Shown: positions 35,081 to 48,735, numbered from the stretch's first letter. The stretch is 64,000 bases of DNA from Sciurus carolinensis (GCF_902686445.1 NC_062221.1:39510575-39574574), one strand, 5' to 3'. The notes: generated by a model not told the origin, from the sequence alone. Numbers and translations are program-made.

Positions 35081-35625
35081 CCTAGCCTTAGAAATTCTAA
35101 GCATCACTCCTGCCACATTCTATATGTCAAGCAAGTCAGAAGTCCCACCCAGACACATGAGCAGGGTAATTAGACTCTACCTCTTGTTGGTGGAGTGTCA
35201 AAATCATACTGGAGAAAAGCAAGTGAGGTGTAAAATATCATTGTGGTTATCTCTGGAAAATGGAGTTTGTCAGAGTGTTATGGACCCTTGTAAAGTCATT
35301 TTAGGCAGAACTATAATATTAATAAAAATGTCAAGAAAATAGCCCTAGGTGTGGTTTGTTTCTGTTATTTTTTTAATTCATAAATTAGACTTTTAAAAAT
35401 TACTACCCTTTGACTCCTACCTCTGATTGTAAAAAGTGTATTCATTAAGAAAACTTTGTAAAGATAAAAGTACATAGATAAGTTTCTAAAAAATTGAAAG
35501 CAAAAATGACAATGTGATTTTATAATACTCTATTTTCCTTTCCAGTCCCTCTTCACCAGAGCAAGCACCACTATTTTATGGAAATTTTAGGATTTGGAAG
35601 GTTGGTCAATATAACTCCCACATTT

Positions 35626-35676
<51 letters not shown>

Positions 35677-36590
35677 TAAAAAAAACTAACAGAGAAGCTA
35701 AATTTGAACAAACCTTACCTTAGCATGATCCCTTGATAGCTACCACCTCAATTAAAGTCCTCATTAATTCTTTGTCCAACATGATGCAACCCAGCCATCC
35801 AGGTCTATATGATAACAGGTATTCATTCACAACTGCCTGGATTCAAAACTTTCCTTGGCATGGTAATATTATGGAACTTTTCAGAGGGAGACATTTAGAT
35901 TCAGTTTTTAGAAGCAAAATGGTATTGTTTTCATCTTACAAATGATCACACAAAGTTAAAAAAGAGTACCATGAAGGCTTCTTATTCAGCATATTTATAA
36001 TATCCACTGAGCAACCTAAACTCATTTAGGCAACCTAAAATGAGTGTATAGTACATAGAATATATAGATAGTTTATCTGACTCTAAGGAGCATTCATCTT
36101 TGGTGAGAGTAAACTCAGCAGTACTGAATGCAGGCAAAGAAAGCATCTGGGTCTTCATTTTATCATAGGTAAATTTACACTTAACTCATATTTTCTTTCC
36201 AAGAACTATGAGCTATAATTAGTAGTAGAGTCTTTGGCATAGATCACTAGACCAGTCTTAAAGTATAAACTGGTATATTCATTTTGTGGGCAAAGATTCA
36301 GCCATAAGGAAGAATCCTGAAACTATCTGCACTTAAAAGCAAGCCAGTTACTGATCCAGTCCAGAGTCATTAATCTCTTATCATTCTGAGCACTTTTTAA
36401 AATTAAAGGCCTCTTTATACCTTTCTAAATGATCTTTAGATATTTTTTCCCTTTTAAAAAAAATCAGCAGTATTCACTCTCCCTTCATCTTGACATTGCT
36501 TTCACTTTTCAAAATGCCAGGATGAACACCTTCCTATCCTCCACTTGTCAGTGTGTCAATAAATGAAGGCCCACCTCCTCTACTTCAGTA
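35081..36590. other. Unique AT-rich sequence with a (TA)n microsatellite
   Basis: About 43 bp of TA dinucleotides at 35632-35674, preceded by GTGTGTA. I recognise no other feature. Confidence 0.5.
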
Positions 36591-36594
36591 CTTG

Positions 36595-36890
36595 GAGTAC
36601 TCACAAAAAATTGTGGGTTCTTGGACCTACTCCAGATCTATGAAATCAGTAATTGCCCAGTGTAGATTTTAACATGTTTCCAGGTGATTCGTACCAGAAA
36701 TTTTGAGACTTACTGCCTGGTTGCCTTGATACATTAAGTGTAGCCCTAGGACCTGAAGAATGGGCATCTTTGGGGTGCTTGTTAGAAATGAACAGTCTTG
36801 GGATCTAACCATACCTACTGAAACAATCTGCATTTAAGCACATGCCCCAACAATTCTTATGCATTGAACAAGTGAGAAACACTGATGTAG
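36595..36890 (+). repeat. One or two MER5A-like DNA transposon remnants
   Basis: TTGGACCTACTCCAGATCTATGAAATCAGTAATTGC..TTTTAACATGTTTCCAGGTGATTCGTACC resembles the middle and 3' part of MER5A (36595-36720). A second similar text follows at 36770-36885 (GGTGCTTGTTAGAAATGAACAG..ACAATCTGCATTTAAGCACATGCCCC). MER5A is a non-autonomous hAT-family relic. Confidence 0.55.
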
Positions 36891-39800
36891 ACTGAGGGTT
36901 AAGTTCAAATCCCTAGACATGTCAAATATAGCCCAATGCAATTGTTATCTCCTATGCCTCTGGCTCCTCCTCCTACCTTTCCACCAAGGAGAACACTCTC
37001 CTGAAGAATTCCAACTATGCAGGTGAGCCTTCTAAAATTGCAGATATTCATAATTTTTAAGCTATAGGATAGAATTTTCATATGCTTTAGCATAAATATG
37101 TCCAATACCTTTTATAAGGGCTGCTATTCTTCAATTCGTTGCTTTTGGACACCATGAATTTCTGCAGCAATGGCCTCTTCCCATTTAGTGAATTGTCATT
37201 CATTCCTGAAGGTGACCCTTTAATAGGAGTCACCTTCCAAGATCCTGTTTTCATATGCTTGTCACTCACTGCAATGCATAGAATATATGGGTAACCCAAT
37301 TCATATTTGTTAAATTAGTAAATAAAGAAATGTATAAATACTTAACAAATTTTCTTAATTTTACTATGTTCTCCAATAGAATAAACCCCTTACTTGTGAT
37401 AGGTTTTCGTTTATTGATTCCTTGATAGCAACTAATATTGAAAAAAACAGAAGAGTAAAATTAGACCCTCCAAACAAAAAAATGAAAGTGGTGTAAAAAT
37501 ATACTTTGAATCCTGCAAAATCCAGATCTCGATATTGTGACTGATTGTGATCTTAGTAAAAAAGAAAATATGCCTTTAAGGAAAGGTTCAACCTTCTGAG
37601 GTTTTGGTCTCTATGCTATATTTTTTAATAAAGTGTTGACTCTTCAGATGGTAATAGGCACTCTTACATTTACCAATTTTTTAACTGTTTTGTTGCTACC
37701 TTTAGTGTTATGGGAAAGCGTTGGCAGTGAATCTCTGATTTGATTCCAGAAGAAATAGGAAACTAGAGAACATCTTTACATCTCAAGTTTTTCTGCTGTG
37801 ATATAACTATGACAAAGAACACAGCTTGGATCGGTTTCAGCTTGGCTGGAGAATACATGCCTCACATATGCTCTTTGACTTTGGCAATATTACTTTCAGG
37901 GTTTTCCTTTTGGTTGGCAGGTTTTCCTTCAGATAAATGTATCCTTGATGAAAATGTGATCTTAATAAAACCCTACCTCAAATACCGCAAAATCGCACAC
38001 ATACTCTGAAAGAAAAAAAAAAAAATTAAAGATTTTGCATTACATCAAATACTAAGAGAGAAATTTTTGCAAATTGCTTAACCAAAGAATATCTAACAGT
38101 TTAGATTATTCATTTCAAAAAACTCTTTCTTTATTATTTTTTCCTGCTTGCAAAAGTAATGCTTGTTTATGCTATAAATTCTTCAAAGACACAGTAGAAA
38201 GTTTCATTCCATGGTAATAATCACCATTAATATTTTAGTGCATCTTCATTCAGATTTAATTCTTGGCCGATAGTGTACTATATGTGTTATGATCCACAGT
38301 AAGCAGGAAAAGTTGTATTAAGATGCACTGAGGGGACCCATGTTTCCCAATGCAACTATGAAGTATTTTTGATCAATGGTTTATGCAATATGTGAGTCAT
38401 TGCATACACCTATATGGCAAGATTTCTCTTGGTGCTTTATTTATATATGAACATTAAAAATATTTTATAAATATATGCTGTCAGCAGTAAAATGTAAAAC
38501 ATAGTATTAAATGAAATGATTACTCAAGAATTTCACCTAATTTATCTTTTCCTGGAGTATTTAGAAGATTTTAATTTATATTTTTATTTTTACAGACTGC
38601 ATTTTGATTCACTGTACACCCACTCCTCAGTTTATACCCAAAGGACTTAAAATTAGCATATTTAGAAGTTTTAATATTTATTTTTCAGGAACAAATAATT
38701 GGTAGAACTTTGTGAGAACTGATTGTTAAAGTTGTTTTTATTTTCTTACAATTGTGGGAAAATATTTCTAAATTGAGTGTATGGTTCTTTATGTTGTTTG
38801 TAAGAAACAAAATGAAAGCTAATGATCACTTTACTTGAACTTTATTAATCAAAAATTTATAGGTCAGTCCTTTATTTTACTCTTCTACTTTGCTTTTACC
38901 TTGAGACAAACAATTTTGGTATTTATTAATTTGCATTAGTTTAATATTCAGCATTATTTTAAATTACCAAAAGTAAAATTCCTCAATCTTCATTTCCTTT
39001 TCCAAGATATACGTGCTTTAGAGAAAGAATATCTATGAAACCGTTTGGTACACACGCACATACATTGACTTACAGATATTGGAAGCACATTTTAAGTTCA
39101 GGGTCAAGGTCTAAATATCTCAGTTGATTAAACTTAATGAGGATAAGGCATTTGAGACACTTGAATAGAGGATGCTATTCATAGTTCCAGTGATTATGTG
39201 ATAATTATAAAAAGTGGACCCAAATGACCTTTATCTAGGAAATTCTCTAAAGAAAGGGAAAAGCAAGTTCTTATCCTAATAAGATATTGTTCTTTAAGAT
39301 GACTCCTAAAATGGCAATAATAATTACCCTGGAAAACTTTTGAAATGCAATTCATCAGTAGCATTGGGTGAGATTTAAAGCTTGGATCAAGGTCAGGAAT
39401 AAAATTACTTTGCTGAGCCAGAATATTACCTTTTTAACTGAAATTTGAAAGGACATTCCCTAAGTATTTTGCCTTGAGATTCTTCATGTTTTTAATTTCC
39501 TTCTATCATTTTAAGAAACAAAAATGAAAACTGCTTTACCCTCTTAGGAAGTCTATATGGCCTGTCTGCTGAAGTGTCAGAGGCAAAGATGATCTGTATT
39601 TTTATGTACCTTTACACCTTAGTTATCTTAAATATTGGTTCAATTTGTGAAAATGTGAAGGAAATAGCTTTATTAGGCTGATGGCTTTGCAACAGTGAAG
39701 CCTATCTTTTTTGTGTTCCACTTGGGCTCAAATTACTACAGCTATGATGCCTTTTGCTTAATAACAATGATCCCTTAGAATCTCTGGTCATCTGGATCTC

Positions 39801-40918
39801 AAAGGTCACACCAGCACAAGATGCTTTATTGATATCTACCATGCAAATGAGTGGAGTTTTCACCCTTAATAACCACATATTCCACACACTGGATGAGATA
39901 AGTTCCTGTCTTGCAGAATGCTGCAGAATTGCAAATTAGGATTGGGTTTTGTGAAGGAAAAGAATGGGTGGCAATGAGAGAAAAGTATTAATAGAATTAG
40001 GGAAGGGTAGAAGATGAGGGATGTTTTCCTTGGTTTTCAGATATTCAAGAAAAACTTTTTGAACAAATGTCATCATAAATTGGGTTCTTGGGGAAAAGAC
40101 TCTGAAGCTTGCTATCAAGAGGCTGACTAGGGCTACTTTGCAGGATGACACGTAAGGAGTGAGAATTGACAGAGGTTGAACTGTGATGCAGTTGCAGCAG
40201 AGGCTTAGCCCTTCACGCTGAGATGTCTGGAGCTGTGATGGTCCTCCAGAGCTGTCCCTGCCTTGAAGCAGCAGGCCCTGACTTAGCCTTTGTGCAACAC
40301 GTCCCACACTCACAGCTTAGAGTCATTGGGTAAGGATATAGCTTCAGGTGAGGTGACTCTCTTCAGTCAAGGATAATTCCAGGTTAGGAACTCAGCAGAG
40401 ACTTCAGCCACTGACATTCCCAGCAGTGTGAGTATAAGCATTCGCTTCTGAAAGGGAAGCTGGATAGCAAGCTAGAGCGGCCACCATAACTATAATGAAC
40501 TCCAGAGAAAGAGAAAGCAACAGGCGAATGAAAATGGTGAAGGTCCTTGTAGACAGGTAAGCATCATGGGTCACAAATGGGGAAAAGCTTGAGTTATTGA
40601 AGGAACTGAGGTTCAGGAGGAAAAATGTTATTGTTAGATGGAGAATTTGGTTTTAGTAAGAGTGTGAAAAATGTCAGGACATTGAACTGGTCCCAGGAAA
40701 TGAAATTATGGCTTAGATATGATAGTATACATGAAGAAAAGCACACAAATCAAAGTGTAATTGAAGTACAGTCAACAAAACTTGGTGATGGGTTGTATGG
40801 TGTAAATGCGAAGAGAGGTCAAGAATGTGATCCACATTTCTGGATTGAATAACTGGGTATATGGTGGTGCCATTTATCCAGATGAAGAATGTAGAGAATC
40901 AAGATGAAGTGTATTATA
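36891..40918. other. Unique AT-rich sequence, nothing recognised
   Basis: Roughly 4 kb without a repeat, RNA gene or exon I can support. A short poly(A) of 13 occurs near 38015. Confidence 0.45.
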
Positions 40919-41137
40919 GCCGGGCATTGTGGCGAATGCCTGTAATCCAGTGGCTTAGGAGGCTGAGGCAAGAGGATCACAAGTTCAAATATAACCTCAG
41001 CAACTTAGTGAGGAGCTAAGCAACTTAGCAAGATTCTGTCTCGAAAAAAAAAAAAAAAAAAAAAATTTAAAAAGGGCTGGGATGTGGCTCAGTGGTTAAG
41101 CATCCCTGGGTACAATCCCCAGTACCCCCCCCCAAAA
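40919..41137 (+). mobile_element. B1-ID dimeric SINE, plus strand
   Basis: B1 unit: GCCGGGCATTGTGGCGAATGCC, TGTAATCCAGTGGCTTAGGAGG and AGTTCAAATATAACCTCAGC. A 21-22-base poly(A) linker follows (about 41044-41065), then the ID unit GGGCTGGGATGTGGCTCAGTGG and AATCCCCAGTACCCCCCCCC. It is the cleanest plus-strand dimer in the window. The ID end is C-rich rather than A-rich. Confidence 0.92.
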
Positions 41138-42028
41138 TGTCATTGATATTATTTAAGGAGCACTACAAAGCCTTTGAAAAATTTAAGTAGCTAATTGACA
41201 TGATTTAATTTCTGTTTTCAGAAGATCACCAGGACTGATATGAACAATGCATTTTTAAAGGAACGTACAGTGGGAAGCAGTAGAAATTTATTTAGGCAGA
41301 TGTTGGCCATTGTCAGAAACTATAGACTGAGAATTGGACTAGGGTGGTAGTAGTGGAAAAAGAGGAATGACTTGAAATTTTGGAGGTAAGTCTGATAGAA
41401 ATTGTTCATCGAATCTGGAGGTGAGCAGAAAAGACACTCATTGATTTCTAACTTGAGCAGAAGTCTGGATATTAGGAGCGTACGATAAGAAGTGAAAGTG
41501 TGTCGGGAGAGTATTTTCCAGAAAGATACCAAATATTTGCTTATAGAAATGCTACATATGCTACTGGGCTTAATGTGGAACTGAAGGAAATAAGTCTAAC
41601 TTGGAGTCATGAATCAGGGAATCACAAAAGGAGGGATATTGATTTATGCTATGGGATTTGTTGCCATCACCTCAGGAAAGATAATTAAAAGAATGAGACT
41701 CAGGACCAAGCCCAGGAACAGCGTGATCCGTACATTTCTGATAGAAGAGGAAAGTTCAAGCAAAAGCCACACATATACATATGCTTTTTCTCCACTCCCC
41801 ACTGGTGGTACAGGGTGCCTAAGGATGGCTTTTCATTAAGCAGTGAGCTAGCAGAAGAAAGAGAAGATTGTGCAGTTACAGATACTAACAGTGGGGCGGG
41901 AGTTTCAAAAGGAGATGATGGTCCAGAGTATTGACTGCTGCTGAACGGGGGGCTGGTAATGTGAAAGTCCTTGGCAGTCTTAGTAAGAGCAGGTTTAGGA
42001 GAAGGCAGGGAACTGGAACCTGATTGCA
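41138..42028. other. Unique sequence, with a weak old-repeat-like patch
   Basis: Purine-rich text around 41260-41480 (GGACTAGGGTGGTAGTAGTGG) resembles an old repeat that may also underlie 11690-12100. I cannot name it. Nothing else is supported. Confidence 0.35.
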
Positions 42029-43265
42029 AAAAATGAATGGGAGAAGCTTTTTAGTTTGGTTCCATTCTATTTATTGATTTTTTAAATTTTATTTCTTGTG
42101 CTTTAGGGGTCTTGGTCAGGAAGTCAGTTTCTGTGCCCATATGTGGAAGTGTTGGGCCTATCTTTTCTTCTAGTAGGTTCAGGATTTCACAGCAAAAGAA
42201 ACAATCAAAAGTGTAAAGAGAGAACCTACAAAATGGGAGAAAATCTTTACCACCTGCACCTCAGATAGGGTGTTAATTTTCAGGTTATACAAAGAACTGA
42301 AAAAAGCTTAACACCAAAAAAACAAATAACGCAGTCAATAAATGACCAAGGGAACTGAACAGACCCTTCTCAAAAGAAGAAATACAAATGATCAAATATA
42401 TGAAAAAATGTTCAACATCTCTAGCAATTAGAGAAATACAAATTAAAACTACACTGAAATTTCATCTACTGTAATCAGAATAGCAAGTATCAGAATACAA
42501 GTAACATTAAATGTGGGTGAGGATGTGGGGAGAAAGGTGCACTTATACTTTGCTGGTGGGAATGCAAATTGGTGCAATCCCTCTGGAAAAGCAGTATGGA
42601 GATTCCTCAAAAAACTAGGTATGGAACCACTATTTGGCCCAGTTATCCTACTCCTCAGCATATATCCAAAGGATTTAAAATCAGCATACCAAGTGACACA
42701 GCCTCATCAATGTTTATAGCAGCATAATTCATAACAGCCTAGCTATAGAACCAACCTAGATGCTCATCCACAGATGAGTGGAGAAAGCAATTGAGGTATA
42801 TAAACACAATGGAATATTACTCAGCCATAACTAAGAATGACTTTACTACATTTTCCAGTAAATTAAAGGATCATGCTAAGGGAAATAAGCCAAAGCCAAA
42901 AAACAAAAGGTTTTATTTTTTTGCTGATATGTGGAAGGTAAACCACAATAAAAGGGGGTTGGGAAGGTAGAAGAGAAGTTCAGTAGATTAGACAAAGGGG
43001 AATGAAAAGAAAGGAGGGAGAACAGGAATAGGAAAGACAATAGAGTAAATCTAACATAATTTTCCTTTGTGCACATATGAAAATACCTAAGTCAATCCCA
43101 CCATCATGCCCACCCAAAAGAATGGGATCCTAATTATAATAAGATGTATTCTATGCTTTTATAATTTTATCAAAATGGATTCTACTGTCATGTGTGACTA
43201 AGAAGAACCTATACAATACAATAAAAATAAATAAATTCTAAAAGATTTTTAAAAATGAATGGGAG
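42029..43265 (+). mobile_element. 5'-inverted (twin-primed) L1 with perfect 15-bp target-site duplication
   Basis: The 15-mer AAAAATGAATGGGAG is present at 42029-42043 and 43251-43265. Between them, 42044-42188 is L1 ORF2 in the minus orientation: GTGCTTTAGGGGTCTTGGTCAGG parallels 54640-54670. From about 42189 to 43250 the L1 is in the plus orientation, with the ORF2 3' part (TTTGCTGGTGGGAATGCAAATTGG, then CAATGGAATATTACTCAGCC), a 3' UTR and an A/AAT-rich tail. The inverted part maps directly upstream of the start of the forward part, so one contiguous 3' L1 segment was inserted with its 5' end flipped. The reading frames are decayed, so the insertion is older than copies A and B. Confidence 0.93.
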
Positions 43266-44181
43266 GCAATGAAATATGAACACCAGCACAAAATACCCTT
43301 TTGATATGTTTTTGTGAGGAATTGGAGCAGAAAAGGACAGTGATCAATAAGGAAGAATGAGGAGACTAGAAATACATTTTCTAGAGAAGAGACCTTAAGC
43401 ATAGTTTTATGGTAATGGAAAAATTCTAGCTGAAAGGGGAAAAGCAGAAGAGAGATGGGATAATTGTAGCAGTCATGTCCTGGAATGATGTTAGAGAGCT
43501 GGAGCTCAAATAAAGGGCTCAGCCTTTTATTGAACAGGGACAGGATGTGCCTTCCACAGAAGGAAGGCAAAGGGTGGGTATAGATGCAGAGACCGCCATG
43601 CATAGTGATGGAAAGGTGGAAAATGTTCCTGCTCTGTTGCATCCATTTCCTCCCGTGAATTACAGGGCACTGAGTATGGCAGGGGAGGTTGAGGAGGTCA
43701 GCATGTGGGAGGTGTAGAGAAGAAGAATACCAAAGCTATAAATCTTGCATGTCTTCTAGGGAAAGGTTTGAATGGAGCATTCTCAGGTTATCACTAACTA
43801 ACCACACTTAATAGATAAGGAAAATGATAGCAGCCAGGAAGCACATCAAGGGCTGATGCCAAGGAGCAAGCAGTACTGACCAGAGGGGAGCCGTCCTCCA
43901 AGTCTGACTCTGCATTTTCTTTGCTCCTCAGCAGAAGTAAACACTTCTCCTCAATGAAAATTATGGACACATCTACTTCAGTTTAGTATGGACTTCTCTG
44001 AAGAGAAGTTAATGTTTTGGGAAGATTTTCAATATTAGGTTGTGTGTGTGTAGCCAAGAATATACTGAGACCAAGAAAACATTTCATCTTTAGGGGAGGG
44101 AGTTTTCAATTTGCCCTTTTTCTCCCCACAAATTAGGGGTGACCACCCCTTTTAGAGCCCTTGTTGGGTAGCTTTTAAAAT
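43266..44181. other. Unique sequence, nothing recognised
   Basis: No feature is supported. Confidence 0.45.
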
Positions 44182-44305
44182 ATCTAATTTTAGGGCTGGG
44201 GATATAACTCAGTTGGTAGAGTCTTGCCTTGCAAGCACAAGGCCCTAGATTCAATCCGCAGCACCGCAAAAAAAAAAAAAAAAAAAAAAAAATCTGACTT
44301 TAGGG
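44182..44305 (+). mobile_element. ID SINE with poly(A) tail and target-site duplication
   Basis: The body GGGCTGGGGATATAACTCAG to CAATCCGCAGCACCGC (44193 onward) is followed by about 25 A residues. Flanks ATCTAATTTTAGGG (44182-44195) and ATCTGACTTTAGGG (44292-44305) agree at 12 of 14 bases. A long pure tail and near-identical flanks suggest a fairly young insertion. Confidence 0.9.
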
Positions 44306-45612
44306 CAGTAAAACTCACCTAGAATGATCTTGTATCTCTGCATCCTCAACTCATTTTCCTCTTTCAGCTGTGCAGAATGTTAATTGTGCGAAGATCACAA
44401 GGTGGGGAAAATAAAAAAAACCTGCCCATGGAAGTGCTTTTGAGGGCAGATTTTATCATGCTTGATAAAATGCCTGTTCTACAACATAGTCTATCACTGG
44501 GAAAACAGATCATTCTGATCTTATAGCTTCTCCAGCCTGGGTGTTGACACCTTTCTGGATAACTCTTAAGTAGGAAAGAAGGTCAACTTTGGTTGAAAAT
44601 AACACTGTGTTCCATTTTTAGTGTGGTTGCTCATTTATTGCATAATTGACAGGAAGGAAACAAAACCTAGGTTTTGATTAATTAGAGGGGAAATAAGTGA
44701 TGGGCTAAAAATTTCCACTACCTACAAAATACACATACCTATGTATATATTTTCCTTCCCTCTTCATGTTAGTCACTGAAGGATGACTTTTTACTATGCA
44801 GTGTGATTTCCTTTGTCAAGATTAGCAACATTTATTAGTTGTTTACTTGCATTTTTAGCATTCTTAAATTACAGGAAAGAGATTGAGGATTTAAAATATT
44901 ATCTAATACAAGAAAGGAAATGAGAGATCTGGTGTTGAAATTTGCAATTGAGGAAGTACAGATTTAGAATTACTTAGTATTTTTTATTTAGGTTTAAAAA
45001 TATTTTTGAGAGCTGAGTTATGAGTTACAAGGTGGTAGAAATGGGAGTTTAGCTTTAAGCAAGTCTAACTTTGGAGAAATTGAAATCTGTATCCTCTGGA
45101 GAAGAACAAACACCTAGAAAGTTGAAATGGTACCTGGATACATAGAATAAAGAGAATATGACCATAAATTTTAAAGATTTGTGGACTGCAGCCAATTTGC
45201 AAAACATTTCTGAGTCTTCAGTGATCTTATTAAAATGCAGACTCACACACAGTATGCTATAATGATATGCATTTAAGCACCAACTTTGTATGCCTCCAAG
45301 TCTGCTATTCTCATCTGCAAGAGGATTTAAACTACACAATTCTACTTTTTTAATAATTACTTTATGCTTGGGTATTAGAATGTTTTGTTATTGGTTAACA
45401 CTTATCTTCATCATATGTACACATATTATATGCACGTTCTTAGGAGACATGATACTTTATAAATCTAAAAAATAAATATGTACCTATTATTAATGTAGAG
45501 CTGCCAGTGTATATTTATGATACATGATATTTTTCTTTGCTCTTTTAGAATGATTGATTTTTGTCTGTATGTAGCTTTTATGGTTAGATTGAGTGATGAT
45601 TTTCTCTCTCAG
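44306..45612. other. Unique AT-rich sequence, nothing recognised
   Basis: No feature is supported. A faint MER5-like text near 45220-45290 is too weak to call. Confidence 0.4.
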
Positions 45613-45691
45613 AGGTATCAGTGGAAACATTTCCAACTGCCCCAGGCAGTCATATGCCACAGCTGGCACCGTATTTAAACTACTTCCTCAC
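45613..45691 (+). other. Candidate 79-bp exon with consensus splice sites
   Basis: It is preceded by a pyrimidine tract and AG (GATTTTCTCTCTCAG, ending at 45612) and followed by the strong donor GTAAGTG (45692-45698). Two of the three plus-strand frames are open across it. The 79-bp length would shift the frame if it were skipped or included, so a coding role would need a partner of matching phase. The surroundings are unique DNA. I recognise no protein in either frame and no flanking exons were found. It could equally be a non-coding RNA exon, a poison exon or chance. Confidence 0.25.
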
Positions 45692-45698
45692 GTAAGTG

Positions 45699-47262
45699 TA
45701 TAATTTTGTCACCTGGTGATAAACAGCAAAGAGCTACAAAAGGAAATTTTGCAAAAAGTATCCTATTTTTACTGAGTTAATGTTGCAACTCTGTCAATTG
45801 GACTTTTCAAGGCAGATGAAGACATTTGTTTGCAAATTAAATAACTCAGCAGATTTCAACAAGACTCAGCAAAACTCAGAATGCCATCCACATTCTTGTT
45901 GGGCATGGACAATCAGATGCTTCCTGTGACCTTTAGTGACTCCCCAGATATCAGCGCTTCTAAGACAAAGAGAAAGCAACACTGTTAATTAAAGGAAGGT
46001 CTAAGAAGATAACAAATAAAACCAAAATACTGTAAATATTAAAATAAGTATTGTTGAAAAAGATACATCCTGGGGAAAAAGAAGGTGTGAAAGATGATAA
46101 ATTGAATTTGAGTTAGTAAATCTTTTTATTTAATATTTCGAGGTCTAAGTCTCATTTTCTTGTTGCTAAATCATGAGAATTTATAAGGAAATAGCAGGCA
46201 TATTTATTGCATGGATTGATATCTTGCCAATCGTTTAAATAAAGAACAGTGAATTAATGAAAATCAAGACTTCCACTTAAAGTGACATTTGAGGAATTAC
46301 CTTAAAATATATTTTTTAAAGTTTTATACTTTTAATATTACTGCCTGTTTTTTTTTCATGACCTCATCAAAATGTATTTCTGTTCCAAGGAAAAAATATG
46401 GAAATATTTATAGTGGCACTAGTCCTACCACCACCTAACAGTTTCTGCTCCCTTGCTTTCTAGGGCTGCCTTCACCAGGAAGTCTTTGGCCTGTGTTCAT
46501 ATTTTCCTAACTCTTTATCACTATTAACTCTTCACTGTTCTGGATCCCATCTCTTAGATTTCCTAATTTCACCTTATTAATTTTTGCTTCCAAAGTAAAA
46601 TGATACTCTCATCTAATGGATGTTTGTGTCCTTCTTGGGAGCAGGGGGTGGATGGCAGGTAGGGGAAGAACACAATTCAAGGCATCAGCAGACAAACATG
46701 TTCGTTCCCATGGAAGCTGGTAGAATGATTTGCTGCCTCTCTTTCCTTCTGTCCCCACCAAATTACGTTATGTTGAAATCTGCTACTTTTGCTCTTGAAG
46801 CTTGACCCTACATCTCTCTACAGAGAATTGAACTGTCAGCCTTTGATATAACGGAATAATTTAGGTGATGAGGTTTTGTTTTTTTCTTCTCAGAAGATCA
46901 TACTAAAAAACATACTACTTTCTACAGAGATAAAACTCAAATTCAGGAAGAACAGGAAGAACAGCATCTCTTTCAAAATGGCATTTATGAAATAAGTGTA
47001 CAGTTCATGTAATAAATTTGAGGTAGGAATTTCTTTCAGTAACATTATTGGCAACAAGATAATTAAGCTTCTCTGGGAACAGAAGATTGAGAGAAATAGG
47101 ATTGGTTTTGATTCTAGGTAGATAGTGAAAGAAAATTACTTATAAAACAAAGAATTATGGTTATTTTTATTAGATGGGATAAGAAAATAAAATGCTGGAT
47201 TGGAGGTTTTTGAGAAGCATTATTTTTAGGTAACGTTTGTTTGTAACCTGAATTCTGGAGGA

Positions 47263-47294
<32 letters not shown>

Positions 47295-48025
47295 AAAACA
47301 GTGGTAGTGAGTTTGCTGCATGTCCTCCAAATGATCCCAAGTCACCACTGGGGGTATAATCTACAAATACAGTGTGACTAGGTTAGCTCTCAGCAGGTGG
47401 TTGATATAGTTTGTCCAACTGGGCCAGCTGTTTGTCAGGCTAAAAATATAAAAGACTAGAAGAATGAATTTAAGGAGAGAAAGGATTCCGTGAGAGCTAA
47501 TAAGAATTCAAGCTAATGTCAACTCTTCATATATTCAGGCGAGGGTGAACAAATATTCCAATCAATGCCAAGTTTGAACAGTAGATTCAGTTCGGGTTCA
47601 AGTTAAGCATTTGAGGTACAACCAGCATGTGCTGATGGCTTACTTCAAGGGAAATGTAACAAGTTTGAACAGATTTCATGGTGACAGAAACTAGTATGAT
47701 GTTTGAGACTCCTTGTAACAAAAACTAATACGAAATTATGAAGACTACAAAATTAGGTCCGTGGCTTTGGAAGGAGTTTATAGAAGTGAGAAAACCCAAA
47801 ACACGTTTTTGAAGCTTCCTGGTAAAACTGGCCCTTAGTATGTGCCCTTATTATCTTTACAAAATTTTTATTATTACACATTTTATCAAAGGTCTGCATG
47901 AACATAACCGCATGCAGTTGATTATACAATGTTAAGACAGTTCTCCTTCAGCTTACTGTCCCATTTCCATTTTTTCAGAAGCCATCACGTTCATCTCGAA
48001 ATTGAAAAACAGTATATAAACTGGT

Positions 48026-48067
<42 letters not shown>

Positions 48068-48735
48068 ACGCACACATGCTACCTACCTCCATAACGCTAA
48101 CAATCTGCTTGTTTTCTATTTTAATTTGAGCACTATCTATAGCCTTTTTCAGAAGGTGAAGATTTAATTATTTTCCCCCTCCTACCTCACAACTCATGTA
48201 TACTCAATTTTAAATTAATCACTTATCAAAGTGGTTAAAAATAGGCACATTAGTTCTTCTCAGAACCCAAACTTAAAACTGTAATATGTTTATTAAACAT
48301 TGGGTTAAATCCGCTTAGATGACATATATCCTTCTGTGGGGTATACGACTGTGGATTCATGTAATTTCCAGATGTGTGAGAAATTATTGGTGGGGTAATA
48401 TAAAGATTAATATTTCAAGTCAGAGGCAGGAATTGGAAAACTATCAGAAGTACTAGGTTTAAAGGCTAGGTCATCCCAGAGGGAGTAAGAGCTGTAGGAA
48501 AAAGGTAAGGCATTGGCTCAAGATGGAACAGGACTGAATTTTAGAATCACCTTTGGAAATGTTTGAATAAAACCCTCTCTGGCACTATCTTTACAGATTT
48601 CCACCCACTACCTGGAATGGTACCAGGTTATTAGTATTATTTAGCCTCTGTCCACCATATAATTCTATTATGACACCATGGTTAAAAGCTAGTGATAGGT
48701 TTTAATAATAGAGGTGAATGAAGAAGATACTATAT
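45699..48735. other. Unique AT-rich sequence with AAAAC and GT microsatellites
   Basis: (AAAAC)n occupies about 47262-47299 and (TG)n 48029-48061, followed by TATGTGCACGCACACATG. The non-repetitive interval 45700-45980 just after the candidate exon lacks repeat resemblance. Nothing else is supported. Confidence 0.5.

Noticed and set aside
35031..35342. 103-codon plus-strand frame beginning in the LTR at 34684-35080
   Set aside because: It starts within the LTR end, runs into unique DNA and has no family resemblance. Probably chance.
39936..40313. 125-codon minus-strand frame
   Set aside because: No family resemblance or gene context.
40540..40570. GACAGGTAAGC as a splice donor of an upstream exon
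   Set aside because: No matching acceptor with an open or structured exon was found upstream.
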